Origin: DASUFE01 sp036274675
GTDB taxonomy: Bacteria; Pseudomonadota; Gammaproteobacteria; HTCC5015
Assembly: GCA_036274675.1 (NCBI GenBank)
Contig: DASUFE010000094.1
Span: forward strand, 1 to 26,330
DNA length: 26,330 nucleotides
Direction: 5' to 3'
Part shown: in pieces, positions 6,668-12,717 of the stretch
How positions within the stretch are numbered: position 1 is the first letter of the stretch
Layout of the letters: the number at the start of each line of letters is the position of its first letter
The notes under the pieces: generated by a model
What the model was told of the DNA's origin: nothing
What the model saw: the letters and a program-made list of their open reading frames with translations, nothing else
The model's database searches: none
Position numbers and translations under genes: made by a program

Positions 6668-8062
6668 ATGGCGCAACGCATGATTCCGCTGGTGAGCGTC
6701 CCGGTTACCGGGAGCGGCGCGCAGCCCGCCGCCCCGCCGATCGGCGAGCAGCGGCTGCCGCGTTATACCAGCTATCCGCCCGCGACCGAATTTGCCGCCC
6801 TTGACGGCGAGCTGTACGCGGATTGGCTGGGCGCACTGCCGGCGGCCGAACCGGTATCGCTGTATCTGCACATTCCGTATTGCAGGCAGCTGTGCCTGTT
6901 CTGCGGCTGCTTCACCAGAATCACGAGCCACTACGAAGCGGTACGGGAGTACCTGGGATTGTTGCTGCGCGAGATCGCGCAGACGAGGGCGCGGCTCGGC
7001 CGCAGGCTCGGCGCCGCGCACGTGCACTTCGGCGGCGGTTCGCCCACCATTCTGGAGCCCGCGGATTTCAGCCGCCTGATGGATGCGCTGCACGAAAGCT
7101 TCGATATACAACCCGGAGCGGAGATCGCGCTCGAAATCGATCCGCGCACCATCGATGCGTCAAAATGCGCGGCCTATGCCCGCGGCGGCGTGAATCGCGC
7201 GAGCCTTGGCGTACAGGATTTTTCCACGCGGGTGCAGCAGGCCGTGAACCGGATACAGCCTTATGAACTGGTCGCGACGGCGGTGGCTCAACTGCGCAGC
7301 GCCGGCATCGAACGCATCAACCTGGATCTGATGTACGGGCTGCCGTACCAGACGGTGGATTCGGTGCTCGAAACCGCCCGGCTGGCGCTGGAGCTCGAAC
7401 CGCAACGGCTGGCCGTGTTCGGTTATGCGCACGTGCCCTGGATGCGCAAGCATCAGCGCGTGCTCGACGAAATGCCGCTGCCCGGGCCGGCTGAGCGCAG
7501 CCGCATGGCCGAGGCGATGCGCCGGGTTTTCATCTGGAACGGCTACAAATCCATCGGCATCGATCACTACGCGTGCGATGACGATGAGCTGACACGCGCG
7601 CTTGAAGCGGGCAGTCTGCGGCGCAATTTCCAGGGCTATACCGCCGATGCCTCCGGCACGCTGCTGGCGTTCGGCCTGTCGGCGATCAGCGCGCTGCCGG
7701 CAGGCTACGCGCAGAACACCTCGTCCATTCATGACTACAGGAAACAGCTGGCGGCCGGAGCGCCGGTGGTAGCGCGCGGACTTGCGACCACGGACGATGA
7801 CCGCATGCGGCGCGACATCATCGGCGCGCTGATGTGTTATTACCGGGTGGACCTGCGCGAAGCATCGCGCAGGCATGGCCGTGACGAAGCTTTCATTCCG
7901 GAGCGGACTCTCCTGAAAACGTTCGAGGAGAGAGGCCTGGTCACGACGCAGGGCGATGTCGTGGCTCTCACCCCCGAGGGACGCCCTCATGTGCGCGCCG
8001 TGTGCGCGGTCTTCGATCAATACCTGCGGCTGTCGCAGCACCGATATTCCCTGGTCGTCTGA
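6668..8062 (+). CDS. hemN: Oxygen-independent coproporphyrinogen III dehydrogenase
   Basis: The 464-residue radical-SAM enzyme has the HemN cluster motif C-x3-C-x2-C-x-C at C72, C76, C79 and C81 (YLHIPYCRQLCLFCGCF). VHFGGGSPTIL, NRASLGVQDF and the C-terminal HemN domain (LLKTFEERGLV) are also present. It decarboxylates coproporphyrinogen III to protoporphyrinogen IX without O2, supplying heme for anaerobic respiration. ATG 6668 is chosen because GGAG (6659-6662) precedes it at about 5 bases. An upstream in-frame ATG at 6563 would put the perfect FNR box inside the coding region and has no ribosome site. Two FNR-type boxes point to strong induction at low O2 or with NO. The length is typical of HemN (about 455-465 residues). 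Confidence 0.95.
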   Translation: MAQRMIPLVSVPVTGSGAQPAAPPIGEQRLPRYTSYPPATEFAALDGELYADWLGALPAAEPVSLYLHIPYCRQLCLFCGCFTRITSHYEAVREYLGLLLREIAQTRARLGRRLGAAHVHFGGGSPTILEPADFSRLMDALHESFDIQPGAEIALEIDPRTIDASKCAAYARGGVNRASLGVQDFSTRVQQAVNRIQPYELVATAVAQLRSAGIERINLDLMYGLPYQTVDSVLETARLALELEPQRLAVFGYAHVPWMRKHQRVLDEMPLPGPAERSRMAEAMRRVFIWNGYKSIGIDHYACDDDELTRALEAGSLRRNFQGYTADASGTLLAFGLSAISALPAGYAQNTSSIHDYRKQLAAGAPVVARGLATTDDDRMRRDIIGALMCYYRVDLREASRRHGRDEAFIPERTLLKTFEERGLVTTQGDVVALTPEGRPHVRAVCAVFDQYLRLSQHRYSLVV

Positions 8063-8085
8063 CGCATCTCGTCACTGCAGAGCAA

Positions 8086-8104
8086 GCGCACCCGGCCGGT
8101 GCGC
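8086..8104 (+). terminator. Possible terminator after hemN
   Basis: A 7-bp stem GCGCACC/GGTGCGC with a 5-base loop lies 24 bases after the hemN stop. It is followed by CTTATTTC, only a weak U tract, so termination may be inefficient. Confidence 0.45.
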
Positions 8105-8371
8105 CTTATTTCCCCCGATCATCCGCTCACGCAGATCGGCCGTCCGCCATCGCCTAGCATCCCTGAAACAAGAAAATGGCGATATACGCCATGTAAAAAC
8201 CCTTTTGCTTCTTAAAAACCTGGTGTAGATTCTGAAAAGAATCAAGGGCGCGGAAACTTCAGACCTCTCTAATTAAATATGGGTGAAGTGGAGAAACCGC
8301 GCTTTATGTTTAAAACAGAAAGTTAAGACCAAAATCCCGGTAAACCTCGAGAACACAGAGGTTTAATACAG

Positions 8372-8397
8372 AAACAGAGGTCGAAGGCCTCTGTTTT
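8372..8397 (+). terminator. Terminator-like hairpin just before cassette cluster 2
   Basis: A perfect 9-bp stem AAACAGAGG/CCTCTGTTT with a 7-base loop and a run of four T lies directly before the box at 8403. The upstream hairpin 8342-8364 contains a second CAGAGG copy that could pair alternatively with the same CCTCTG arm. Confidence 0.5.
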
Positions 8398-8425
8398 CTA
8401 CTGTTATGTGTAAAAGGTGGCAGAA

Positions 8426-8821
8426 ATGGAACGATTATTCATCATATTTTTCAGTCTGAATATTTCTATCTGCAGCGCGGCTTCAATGAATTGCGATGTG
8501 GAAAAATCAGAAATTGACGTGTCCGTTCATGTGAAAATTGTGGTCCCGCATCCAGAAGAAATGGTGCTTATTACTCCAAGGGGGGCAAGTATTTGGCTGA
8601 TGGGTGATGGTGTTTCGAATCCGGTTTATGAAATTAATGGATTTGAAGACTTGGCCGCTTTTACATTAACGGCGGCAACTACAGGAACAATATGGAAGGA
8701 TGGAAAGGAAGTCTTAATTCCAATATTAGAGACGCCGGGAGAATATGAGCTGTATATAGCTGATAATGTTGAAACCGAGAGGGAAAACGCATTATGGATG
8801 AGCTGCAAATTCAAATTGTAA
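8426..8821 (+). CDS. Unknown secreted cassette protein, 131 aa
   Basis: ATG 8426 is used because AAGGTGG precedes it at about 6 bases; an upstream GTG at 8417 overlaps that ribosome site. The N-terminus MERLFIIFFSLNISICSAAS is a classic signal peptide, with likely cleavage after CSAA or SAAS. The mature part of about 110 residues is rich in beta formers (VSVHVKIVVPHPEEMVLITP, LAAFTLTAATTGTIW, PGEYELYIADN). It has one Cys soon after the cleavage site (MNCDV) and one near the end (WMSCKF), which could form a disulfide. This resembles a small periplasmic beta-sandwich. No family is recognised. It ends 6 bases before the attC at 8828 and is AT-rich like the other cassette genes. Confidence 0.72.
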   Translation: MERLFIIFFSLNISICSAASMNCDVEKSEIDVSVHVKIVVPHPEEMVLITPRGASIWLMGDGVSNPVYEINGFEDLAAFTLTAATTGTIWKDGKEVLIPILETPGEYELYIADNVETERENALWMSCKFKL

Positions 8822-8827
8822 TAAAAC

Positions 8828-8887
8828 ACGTAACAAATCACTCAACGTGGCGCGATAAATCGCACGTCCGTCAGTGGAACGTTGGAT
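8828..8887 (+). other. attC site 5
   Basis: The left box is ACGTAAC (8828-8834) and the right box GTTGGAT (8881-8887, full GTTRRRY match). The arms pair as TCACTcaACG against CCACT-gACG (reverse complement). The left 17 bases TAACAAATCACTCAACG and the right CCGTCAGTG are identical to attC4 at 1781-1843. Confidence 0.85.
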
Positions 8888-8918
8888 TCCCCAAACCCGT
8901 AATGTGAGTGGGAATGAA

Positions 8919-9185
8919 ATGGAAGAAGTTTCAGAAATTGCCCGAGCCGCCATATTTGAAATCATCTCGAACCAAATTCGGGACAATAACCCTCGTGAAG
9001 TCCGGGAAACTTTTGAGCGATTACTCTTCGAAGGGCATACAGAAGAAGGAGCTATGAAACTTATCGGTTATGCAGTGACGGTTGAGATATCTGAAATTAT
9101 GAAGAATCAAAAACCATTCAACGAGGCTCGCTACATCGAAAACCTTGGCAAGCTTCCAGAAATGTCGTGGGGGGAGGACGAATAA
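8919..9185 (+). CDS. Small helical cassette protein, 88 aa
   Basis: ATG 8919 lies 31 bases after the attC right box. The longer GTG reading at 8874 would start inside the attC and is rejected. The product is acidic and almost wholly helical: EEVSEIARAAIFEIISNQIR, then PREVRETFERLLFEGHTEEG, AMKLIGYAVTVEISEIM and ARYIENLGKLPE. The pattern 'EV-E-F--LL-EG---E-A--LI---V--EI---M' followed by 'YI--L--LP' looks like a conserved small family of unknown function. I cannot name it with confidence. It has no signal peptide or membrane segment. Its stop is 6 bases before the next attC, as expected for cassette cargo. Confidence 0.72.
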   Translation: MEEVSEIARAAIFEIISNQIRDNNPREVRETFERLLFEGHTEEGAMKLIGYAVTVEISEIMKNQKPFNEARYIENLGKLPEMSWGEDE

Positions 9186-9191
9186 AAGGGA

Positions 9192-9253
9192 GTCTAACAA
9201 TTTTTCAACCGGACACGGCGAACAGCGCCGCGCCGGCCTAACTAACGTTGGGA
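9192..9253 (+). other. attC site 6
   Basis: The left box is GTCTAAC (9192-9198) and the right box GTTGGGA (9247-9253). The core of the fold is CCGGaCaCGGCG against CCGGCGCGGCG (reverse complement of the right arm). The outer arms pair less well than in the other sites. At 62 bp the length is normal. Confidence 0.7.
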
Positions 9254-9389
9254 AGGCCGCCATTTCTTGTCTTTCCAAAAAGACCAAATTTGCTCCATCA
9301 TTGCACTCAATGGCGGAGAATTTTCGTTCAACTATGGCTCGCTTTAGCCCGGACTCGGCGATGAACGCGCCTCTCCCGCTAAGCAGCCG
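9248..9389 (+). mobile_element. ORF-less gene cassette (142 bp)
   Basis: The unit between attC6 and attC7 leaves only about 72 bases outside the two sites, with no plausible coding sequence. Readings crossing it run through both attC sites. It may carry a promoter or small RNA, or be a remnant of a deleted cassette. Confidence 0.6.
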
Positions 9390-9395
9390 TTAAGT
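9326..9395 (+). other. attC site 7
   Basis: The left box GTTCAAC (9326-9332) and the right box GTTAAGT (9389-9395) each fit the RYYYAAC/GTTRRRY consensus. The arms pair as GGCTcGCTTtAGC against GGCT-GCTT-AGC (reverse complement), with two extrahelical bases on the left arm, the hallmark of attC folding. Length is 70 bp. Confidence 0.8.
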
Positions 9396-9401
9396 ACACG
9401 A

Positions 9402-9773
9402 ATGGAAACGGATTACATAACAGGCTTGGAGTTTATCCTGCTTATAGTAATCGGGGCATTATTCCCATGGTTAATAGCTACACTCGTTCAAACACGCATC
9501 TACTTTAAACATGGACTCTCAAAATGGCATGCCCTTGTCTCGTCAATAATTACTCTGTTTTCAGCTGCAATTTCAGGAGTCATTTTATGGCAGGCCGCGC
9601 CAATTTTAACTGTGGCGTGGCAACAATTAGTATTGCAGCATTTAATCCTGCGAATGCCTGTGGTTTTGTCAGGCTTGCTCGCATTTTTGCCGATTGGTCC
9701 AATGACTATAAGCACCTTGGTCGTGGCATTTCCTGTAACTTGGTTGTTCTTGAGAAGGTACAGTAATGCTTGA
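9402..9773 (+). CDS. Unknown four-helix membrane protein, 123 aa
   Basis: The ATG is 6 bases after attC7, the usual cassette position. Four hydrophobic segments are visible: FILLIVIGALFPWLIATLV, ALVSSIITLFSAAISGVILW, LILRMPVVLSGLLAFLPIG and MTISTLVVAFPVTWLFL. A basic loop (RIYFKHGLSKWH) separates helices 1 and 2. It has no signal peptide beyond the first helix and no recognised family. Its last 8 bases overlap the next gene at 9766, with AGAAGG ahead of that start, so the two could be translationally coupled even though the second is GC-rich like the core genome. Either the last cassette ends in this gene without an attC, or a deletion fused it to chromosomal DNA. Confidence 0.7.
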   Translation: METDYITGLEFILLIVIGALFPWLIATLVQTRIYFKHGLSKWHALVSSIITLFSAAISGVILWQAAPILTVAWQQLVLQHLILRMPVVLSGLLAFLPIGPMTISTLVVAFPVTWLFLRRYSNA

Positions 9774-10134
9774 TAATCAACAAAGCGGCGATCACTTTTT
9801 CCCCTACGCCGCTTCATCCCTGTGCGGGTTGGCCGTTTATCTGGCGATCATCATGGCGACGGGCAGAAACGAAGCCTGGGACCACGGTTCTTATTATTCT
9901 TTGGGGATTCCATTCATGTGCATCGCTGCTTTTGTCATTGGCTATCTGTTCCCGGTCAGGCCCTGGCGTTGGGCGCTGGGCATGGCGGGCGGCCAGGTGG
10001 TCGGCGCCTTGCTGAACGGCAGCTCTCTTTCGTTATTGCCATTCGCCGTCCTTTTCATGATGGTTATTTCCATTCCCCAGTTCCTCGCCGCGTTCTTCGG
10101 TTCCAGACTCGCGGCCCGGAAATCGGCAAAATGA
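9766..10134 (+). CDS. Small membrane protein, 122 aa
   Basis: The protein has four predicted membrane helices (YAASSLCGLAVYLAIIMAT, GIPFMCIAAFVIGYLF, WALGMAGGQVVGALL, LLPFAVLFMMVISIPQFLAAFFGS) and a basic C-terminus. AGAAGG precedes the ATG at about 7 bases. The first ~10 codons are AT-rich and the remainder GC-rich, so the composition boundary between cassette-like and core DNA falls inside this gene's 5' end. A perfect 8-bp inverted repeat (AAGCGGCG at 9783-9790, CGCCGCTT at 9809-9816) lies within those first codons. The stop overlaps the next ATG (ATGA at 10131), indicating coupled translation. No family or function is recognised. Confidence 0.72.
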   Translation: MLDNQQSGDHFFPYAASSLCGLAVYLAIIMATGRNEAWDHGSYYSLGIPFMCIAAFVIGYLFPVRPWRWALGMAGGQVVGALLNGSSLSLLPFAVLFMMVISIPQFLAAFFGSRLAARKSAK

Positions 10135-10370
10135 CAACCGTCTTCCTGTTTATATTCGGCATCGGTCTGCTGATCGTGGCCTATCGGGGCTACCGCAAGG
10201 GTGAAATTCGCGCCGGTACCGGCGGCTTCAAACTTTATACGCCGACACGCGAAGCCAATCCGCTGGCTTTCCACTTCTTTATTCTGTTGTACGTTTTCGG
10301 CGGATTTGCATTATTAATATGGGGGATACTGGTGCTGGCGGGCCTGGCGGAACCGCTGCCTTTGAATTGA
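10131..10370 (+). CDS. Small two-helix membrane protein, 79 aa
   Basis: It starts in the ATGA overlap with the preceding gene. It has two hydrophobic segments, VFLFIFGIGLLIVAYRGY and FHFFILLYVFGGFALLIWGILVLAG, separated by a basic-polar loop (RKGEIRAGTGGFKLYTPTREAN). That makes a hairpin membrane protein. The overlap suggests it works with, or at least is made together with, the 122-residue membrane protein. No family is recognised. Confidence 0.68.
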   Translation: MTTVFLFIFGIGLLIVAYRGYRKGEIRAGTGGFKLYTPTREANPLAFHFFILLYVFGGFALLIWGILVLAGLAEPLPLN

Positions 10371-10533
10371 TTGCAAATCGCTCGCTATGGCGCCGGATGT
10401 GCAGGATGTGCAGATATTCCTGTATGAACATCAGCTGGTTTAGTGTACAACCTGCAAGTCATGCAGACGGGTCGCCGTACCGGCGCCATCTTGATTCACG
10501 CATCAGGCCAACAACAATCATCCGGGGGATTAA

Positions 10534-10956
10534 GTGAAAACAACCGATTCGATCGTCAAAATTCGTGCGCCGGCAGGCAAAGTCTGGCGGGCCTTGACCG
10601 TGCCTGATCTGGTCAAGCAATGGCAGTATGGCTCCGATCTGCTGACCACCTGGGAGCCGGGCGCCCCGATCATTTTCCGTAATGAATGGAACGGGCAGGT
10701 TTTTGAGCAGAAGGGCGCCGTACTTGAGTTCATACCGGAATCGCGTCTGAAGTATTCGCTGTTCTTCCCCCACCCCGGCCTGCAGGACATTCCAGAACAT
10801 TACTTCTTCATGACCTATGAGTTGACCGAGAGCGGCGGGCTCACAACGCTGCTTTTACGTCAGGAAGACCCGCGTCCCAATGCCCCTTCTGGCGGAGACG
10901 ATGGCCCCGACGTTCTTTCAGACTTGAAAGAGCTGGTTGAGGTCAAGATGCCGTGA
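10534..10956 (+). CDS. SRPBCC (AHSA1-type) small-ligand-binding domain protein
   Basis: The 140-residue, single-domain, cytoplasmic protein has the START/Bet v1-like pattern of the AHSA1 group. It begins with DSIVKIRAPAGKVWRALT, followed by PDLVKQWQYGSDLLTTWEPG, then GAVLEFIPESRLKYSLF, and a beta-rich end (YFFMTYELTESGGLTTLLLRQED) before a C-terminal helix (VLSDLKELVEV). Members bind small hydrophobic ligands or act as Hsp90 co-chaperone-like domains; nothing here fixes a ligand. The start is GTG with GGGGGA about 5 bases upstream. It stands alone, 163 bases after the small membrane gene and 87 before the cupin gene. Confidence 0.85.
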   Translation: MKTTDSIVKIRAPAGKVWRALTVPDLVKQWQYGSDLLTTWEPGAPIIFRNEWNGQVFEQKGAVLEFIPESRLKYSLFFPHPGLQDIPEHYFFMTYELTESGGLTTLLLRQEDPRPNAPSGGDDGPDVLSDLKELVEVKMP

Positions 10957-11043
10957 GCGCAGGTGGCGCTGACAATTCATTCCAGCCGGCGCCGCTTGGC
11001 GGCCCGGTTTAATTCGGGCGTTGGCCCGCGCGGAGTATGTCCC

Positions 11044-11499
11044 ATGCCTAAGATCGACATTGCGGCGGTACCCATGAGAAAGGGTTCGGGCTACCCCAGT
11101 CCGTTCGATGAGCCCTGCGCCACGCGCACCCGGCGCAGGCTGGGGGATGCAGGCGGCCTCAAGGACTTCGGCGTGAACCTGATGACGCTGCCGCCCGGCG
11201 CGTGGTCGAGCCAGCGGCATTGGCATAGTCATGAAGACGAGTTCGTCTATGTGCTCGAAGGCGAAGTCACGCTCGTTGAAGATCAGGGTAGGACTCTGCT
11301 GCGGGCCGGGGAGTGCGCCGCGTTTCCGAAAGGCACGGGCAACGGTCATCACTTGATCAATGAATCGGCGGCGGTTGCGATCTATCTGGAAGTGGGTTCG
11401 CGGCATCCGGACGATCTGACGACGTGCTCGGACATCGACCTGAAAAGCGCGAACTCCGATGGACGATTTGTCCGCAAGGACGGCACACCCTATGGTTAG
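11044..11499 (+). CDS. Cupin-domain protein
   Basis: The 151-residue protein has one cupin barrel. Motif 1 is HWHSHEDEFVYVLEGEVTL (metal ligands H-x-H and E) and motif 2 is LLRAGECAAFPKGTGNGHHLIN with its His. ATG 11044 was chosen over a far upstream start because GGAG (11032-11035) precedes it at about 8 bases. The metal-binding residues look intact, so it probably binds Fe, Mn or Zn. The family includes dioxygenases, isomerases and sugar- or metabolite-binding proteins, and the substrate cannot be told. It ends about 60 bases before the convergent cytochrome gene. Confidence 0.85.
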   Translation: MPKIDIAAVPMRKGSGYPSPFDEPCATRTRRRLGDAGGLKDFGVNLMTLPPGAWSSQRHWHSHEDEFVYVLEGEVTLVEDQGRTLLRAGECAAFPKGTGNGHHLINESAAVAIYLEVGSRHPDDLTTCSDIDLKSANSDGRFVRKDGTPYG

Positions 11500-11558
11500 C
11501 CCGACGAGGATGCGACTGCCCGGAATGTCGTGTGATACTTTCCCCGGTCGTCGCCCAT

Positions 11559-11909
11559 TTATTTTTTTTCGCTGCGCAGGAAGCGCACCAGCCAGCGCGC
11601 TTCGTTCTCCTTGAGCATCCAGGACCAGGAAGGCATGATCGTTCCTTCGCGTCCCTGGAGTATGGTCGACACCAGCATGTCTTCGTTCTTGCCGCCCAGG
11701 GTCTTCGGGTTGAGGGCGGGCCCGACGTCCCCCTGCAGGGACTTCCCGTGACAGACGCTGCAGTTCTGCGCCAGCACCTGGCGCAGCTGTTGCTGGCGCT
11801 CCTTCCCGGGCTGTTCGATCACTCCCGTCACCGTCAGATAAACGGTCGGTATCAGCGCCAGCGACAGCAGGGCGGGGCGCAGTTTTTTCATTCTGTTGTG
11901 GCGGTTCAT
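11559..11909 (-). CDS. Class I c-type cytochrome, NirC/c55X-like
   Basis: The small periplasmic cytochrome has 116 residues from the ATG at 11909. An N-terminal export segment (MKKLRPALLSLALIPTVYLT) is followed by the heme motif CSVCH (C50, C53, H54) and the distal methionine in GTIMPSW (M92). The stretch GKSLQGDVGPALNPKTLGGK and STILQGREGTIMP, then EARWLVRFL, resembles cytochrome c55X (NirC) of cytochrome cd1 nitrite reductase clusters. The other nir genes are absent here. The start is unsettled: Met at 11909 coincides with the transcription start predicted from the FNR-type box at 11945, so it would be leaderless, and the next Met is at 11891. Neither has a strong ribosome site. Confidence 0.85.
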   Translation of the reverse strand: MNRHNRMKKLRPALLSLALIPTVYLTVTGVIEQPGKERQQQLRQVLAQNCSVCHGKSLQGDVGPALNPKTLGGKNEDMLVSTILQGREGTIMPSWSWMLKENEARWLVRFLRSEKK

Positions 11910-11944
11910 ATTTATCCAGCTTAGCAAGGGAGCGGGTCGGCGCC

Positions 11945-11958
11945 TTGATGTACCTCAA
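11945..11958 (-). promoter_or_regulatory. FNR-type box ahead of the NirC-like cytochrome
   Basis: Read on the minus strand, TTGAG-GTAC-ATCAA is a one-mismatch FNR box of a commonly used variant. An extended -10, TGCTAAGCT (TAAGCT at 11923-11918), gives a start near 11911 with the box at about -40.5. Confidence 0.7.
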
Positions 11959-11967
11959 CCGGGCGGC

Positions 11968-12717
11968 TTAATGCGCCTGCGCCAGCCGCGCATCGCCTTT
12001 GCGCACAATGTGCTGGAGACCGTCGAGATTCAGCAGCTGCACGTTGCGGTGCGCGACCTTGAGCAGCCCGGAGCTCTGGAAGCGGTGCAGCAGCCGGCTG
12101 ACGGTTTCCAGGGCCAGGCCGAGGTAATTGGCGATATCGTGGCGCGGCATGCTGAGATTGAGCTCGTCCGCCATGCGACCACTTTCCTGCATGACCTGGG
12201 AGAGCCTGATGAAGAACTGCGCCAGGCGTTGTTCGGCATTCATGCGGCCGAGCATGAAGATGGTGCGGTGCTCGTCGCCGAGCTGACGGCTGATTTTTTT
12301 CATCAGCAGCCGCTGCAAATCCGAATCACCGCGCGCGATCTGCTGCAGGGTTTCAAAGGGTATGCGATAGACGCCCGCCGTTTCCAGCGCTTCCAGGGTA
12401 TGGGTATGGCGGCCGGTTTCCAGTGCGTCGAAGCCGATCAGGTCGCTGGTGAAATGGAAGCCCGTGATCTGTTCCTCGCCGGCATCCGAATCGACATGCG
12501 CTTTAAAGGAACCGGAATTGATCAGATACAGGCTGTCGCCTTCCGAGCCGGCGCTGAACAGGCGCTCCCCGCGATGCAGGATCCTGGGGCGTCCGATCAA
12601 CTGCTCCAGCCGCTTGCGCGTTTCGGCGGACAGTCCTGAGAGCAGGCCTATCGCGTGCCGGGAGGCGTCGCTGTCGCGGGCCTGGGTTGCATGATGCAGT
12701 GCGTGTATCGATCCCAT
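11968..12717 (-). CDS. Crp/Fnr-family regulator, FixK-like (no cysteines)
   Basis: The 249-residue product starts at ATG 12717, 7 bases after AGGAG. It has an N-terminal effector beta-roll (about 45-125: ILHRGERLFSAGSEGDSLYLINSG), a dimer helix (about 130-170) and a winged HTH (MPRHDIANYLGLALETVSRLL, about 190-210). E204, S207 and R208 form the E-x-x-S-R set that reads TTGAT half-sites. The fold matches FNR (FHFTSDLIGFDAL, EQRLAQFFIRLS), yet I find no cysteine in the whole protein, so it cannot carry FNR's 4Fe-4S cluster. That is the situation of FixK proteins, whose activity follows their synthesis under FixLJ control. The adjacent divergent fixLJ makes this the best reading. A cysteine-free FNR homologue under other control is the alternative. 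Confidence 0.88.
   Translation of the reverse strand: MGSIHALHHATQARDSDASRHAIGLLSGLSAETRKRLEQLIGRPRILHRGERLFSAGSEGDSLYLINSGSFKAHVDSDAGEEQITGFHFTSDLIGFDALETGRHTHTLEALETAGVYRIPFETLQQIARGDSDLQRLLMKKISRQLGDEHRTIFMLGRMNAEQRLAQFFIRLSQVMQESGRMADELNLSMPRHDIANYLGLALETVSRLLHRFQSSGLLKVAHRNVQLLNLDGLQHIVRKGDARLAQAH

Larger units (their letters stand above)
8063..8425. other. Gene-free, hairpin-rich stretch between hemN and cassette cluster 2
   Basis: No ORF is supported here. In order it holds: a GC hairpin (8086-8104); a short hairpin ATGGCG/CGCCAT (8176-8192); a nested stem pair GCGCGG/CCGCGC (8248-8253 with 8297-8302) enclosing ACTTCA/TGAAGT (8256-8261 with 8284-8289); a hairpin AAACCTC/GAGGTTT (8342-8364); and a 9-bp hairpin (8372-8396) followed by a GTTATGT box at 8403. 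Base composition falls from GC-rich to AT-rich near 8170. A structured RNA is possible, but I recognise no known class. Confidence 0.5.
8404..9773 (+). mobile_element. Integron gene-cassette cluster 2
   Basis: This is a second run of AT-richer DNA with three attC-like sites (8828-8887, 9192-9253, 9326-9395), all in the same orientation as cluster 1. Inferred units are 8404-8881 (secreted unknown), 8882-9247 (88-aa protein), 9248-9389 (no ORF) and 9390 onward (membrane protein). The first unit is preceded by GTTATGT at 8403-8409, which matches a right box but has no recognisable left half. The last unit has no clear attC at its 3' end; GC-rich DNA resumes near 9790. No integrase is present. 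Confidence 0.78.

Noticed and set aside
9145..9393. Plus-strand frame crossing the ORF-less cassette
   Set aside because: It starts within the 88-residue gene and reads through two attC sites, so it is not a separate gene.
9774..9835. A possible eighth attC around AATCAAC / AAGCGGCG...CGCCGCTT
   Set aside because: The left box fails the consensus at the second base and no GTTRRRY right box follows the inverted repeat. Kept only as a remnant hypothesis.
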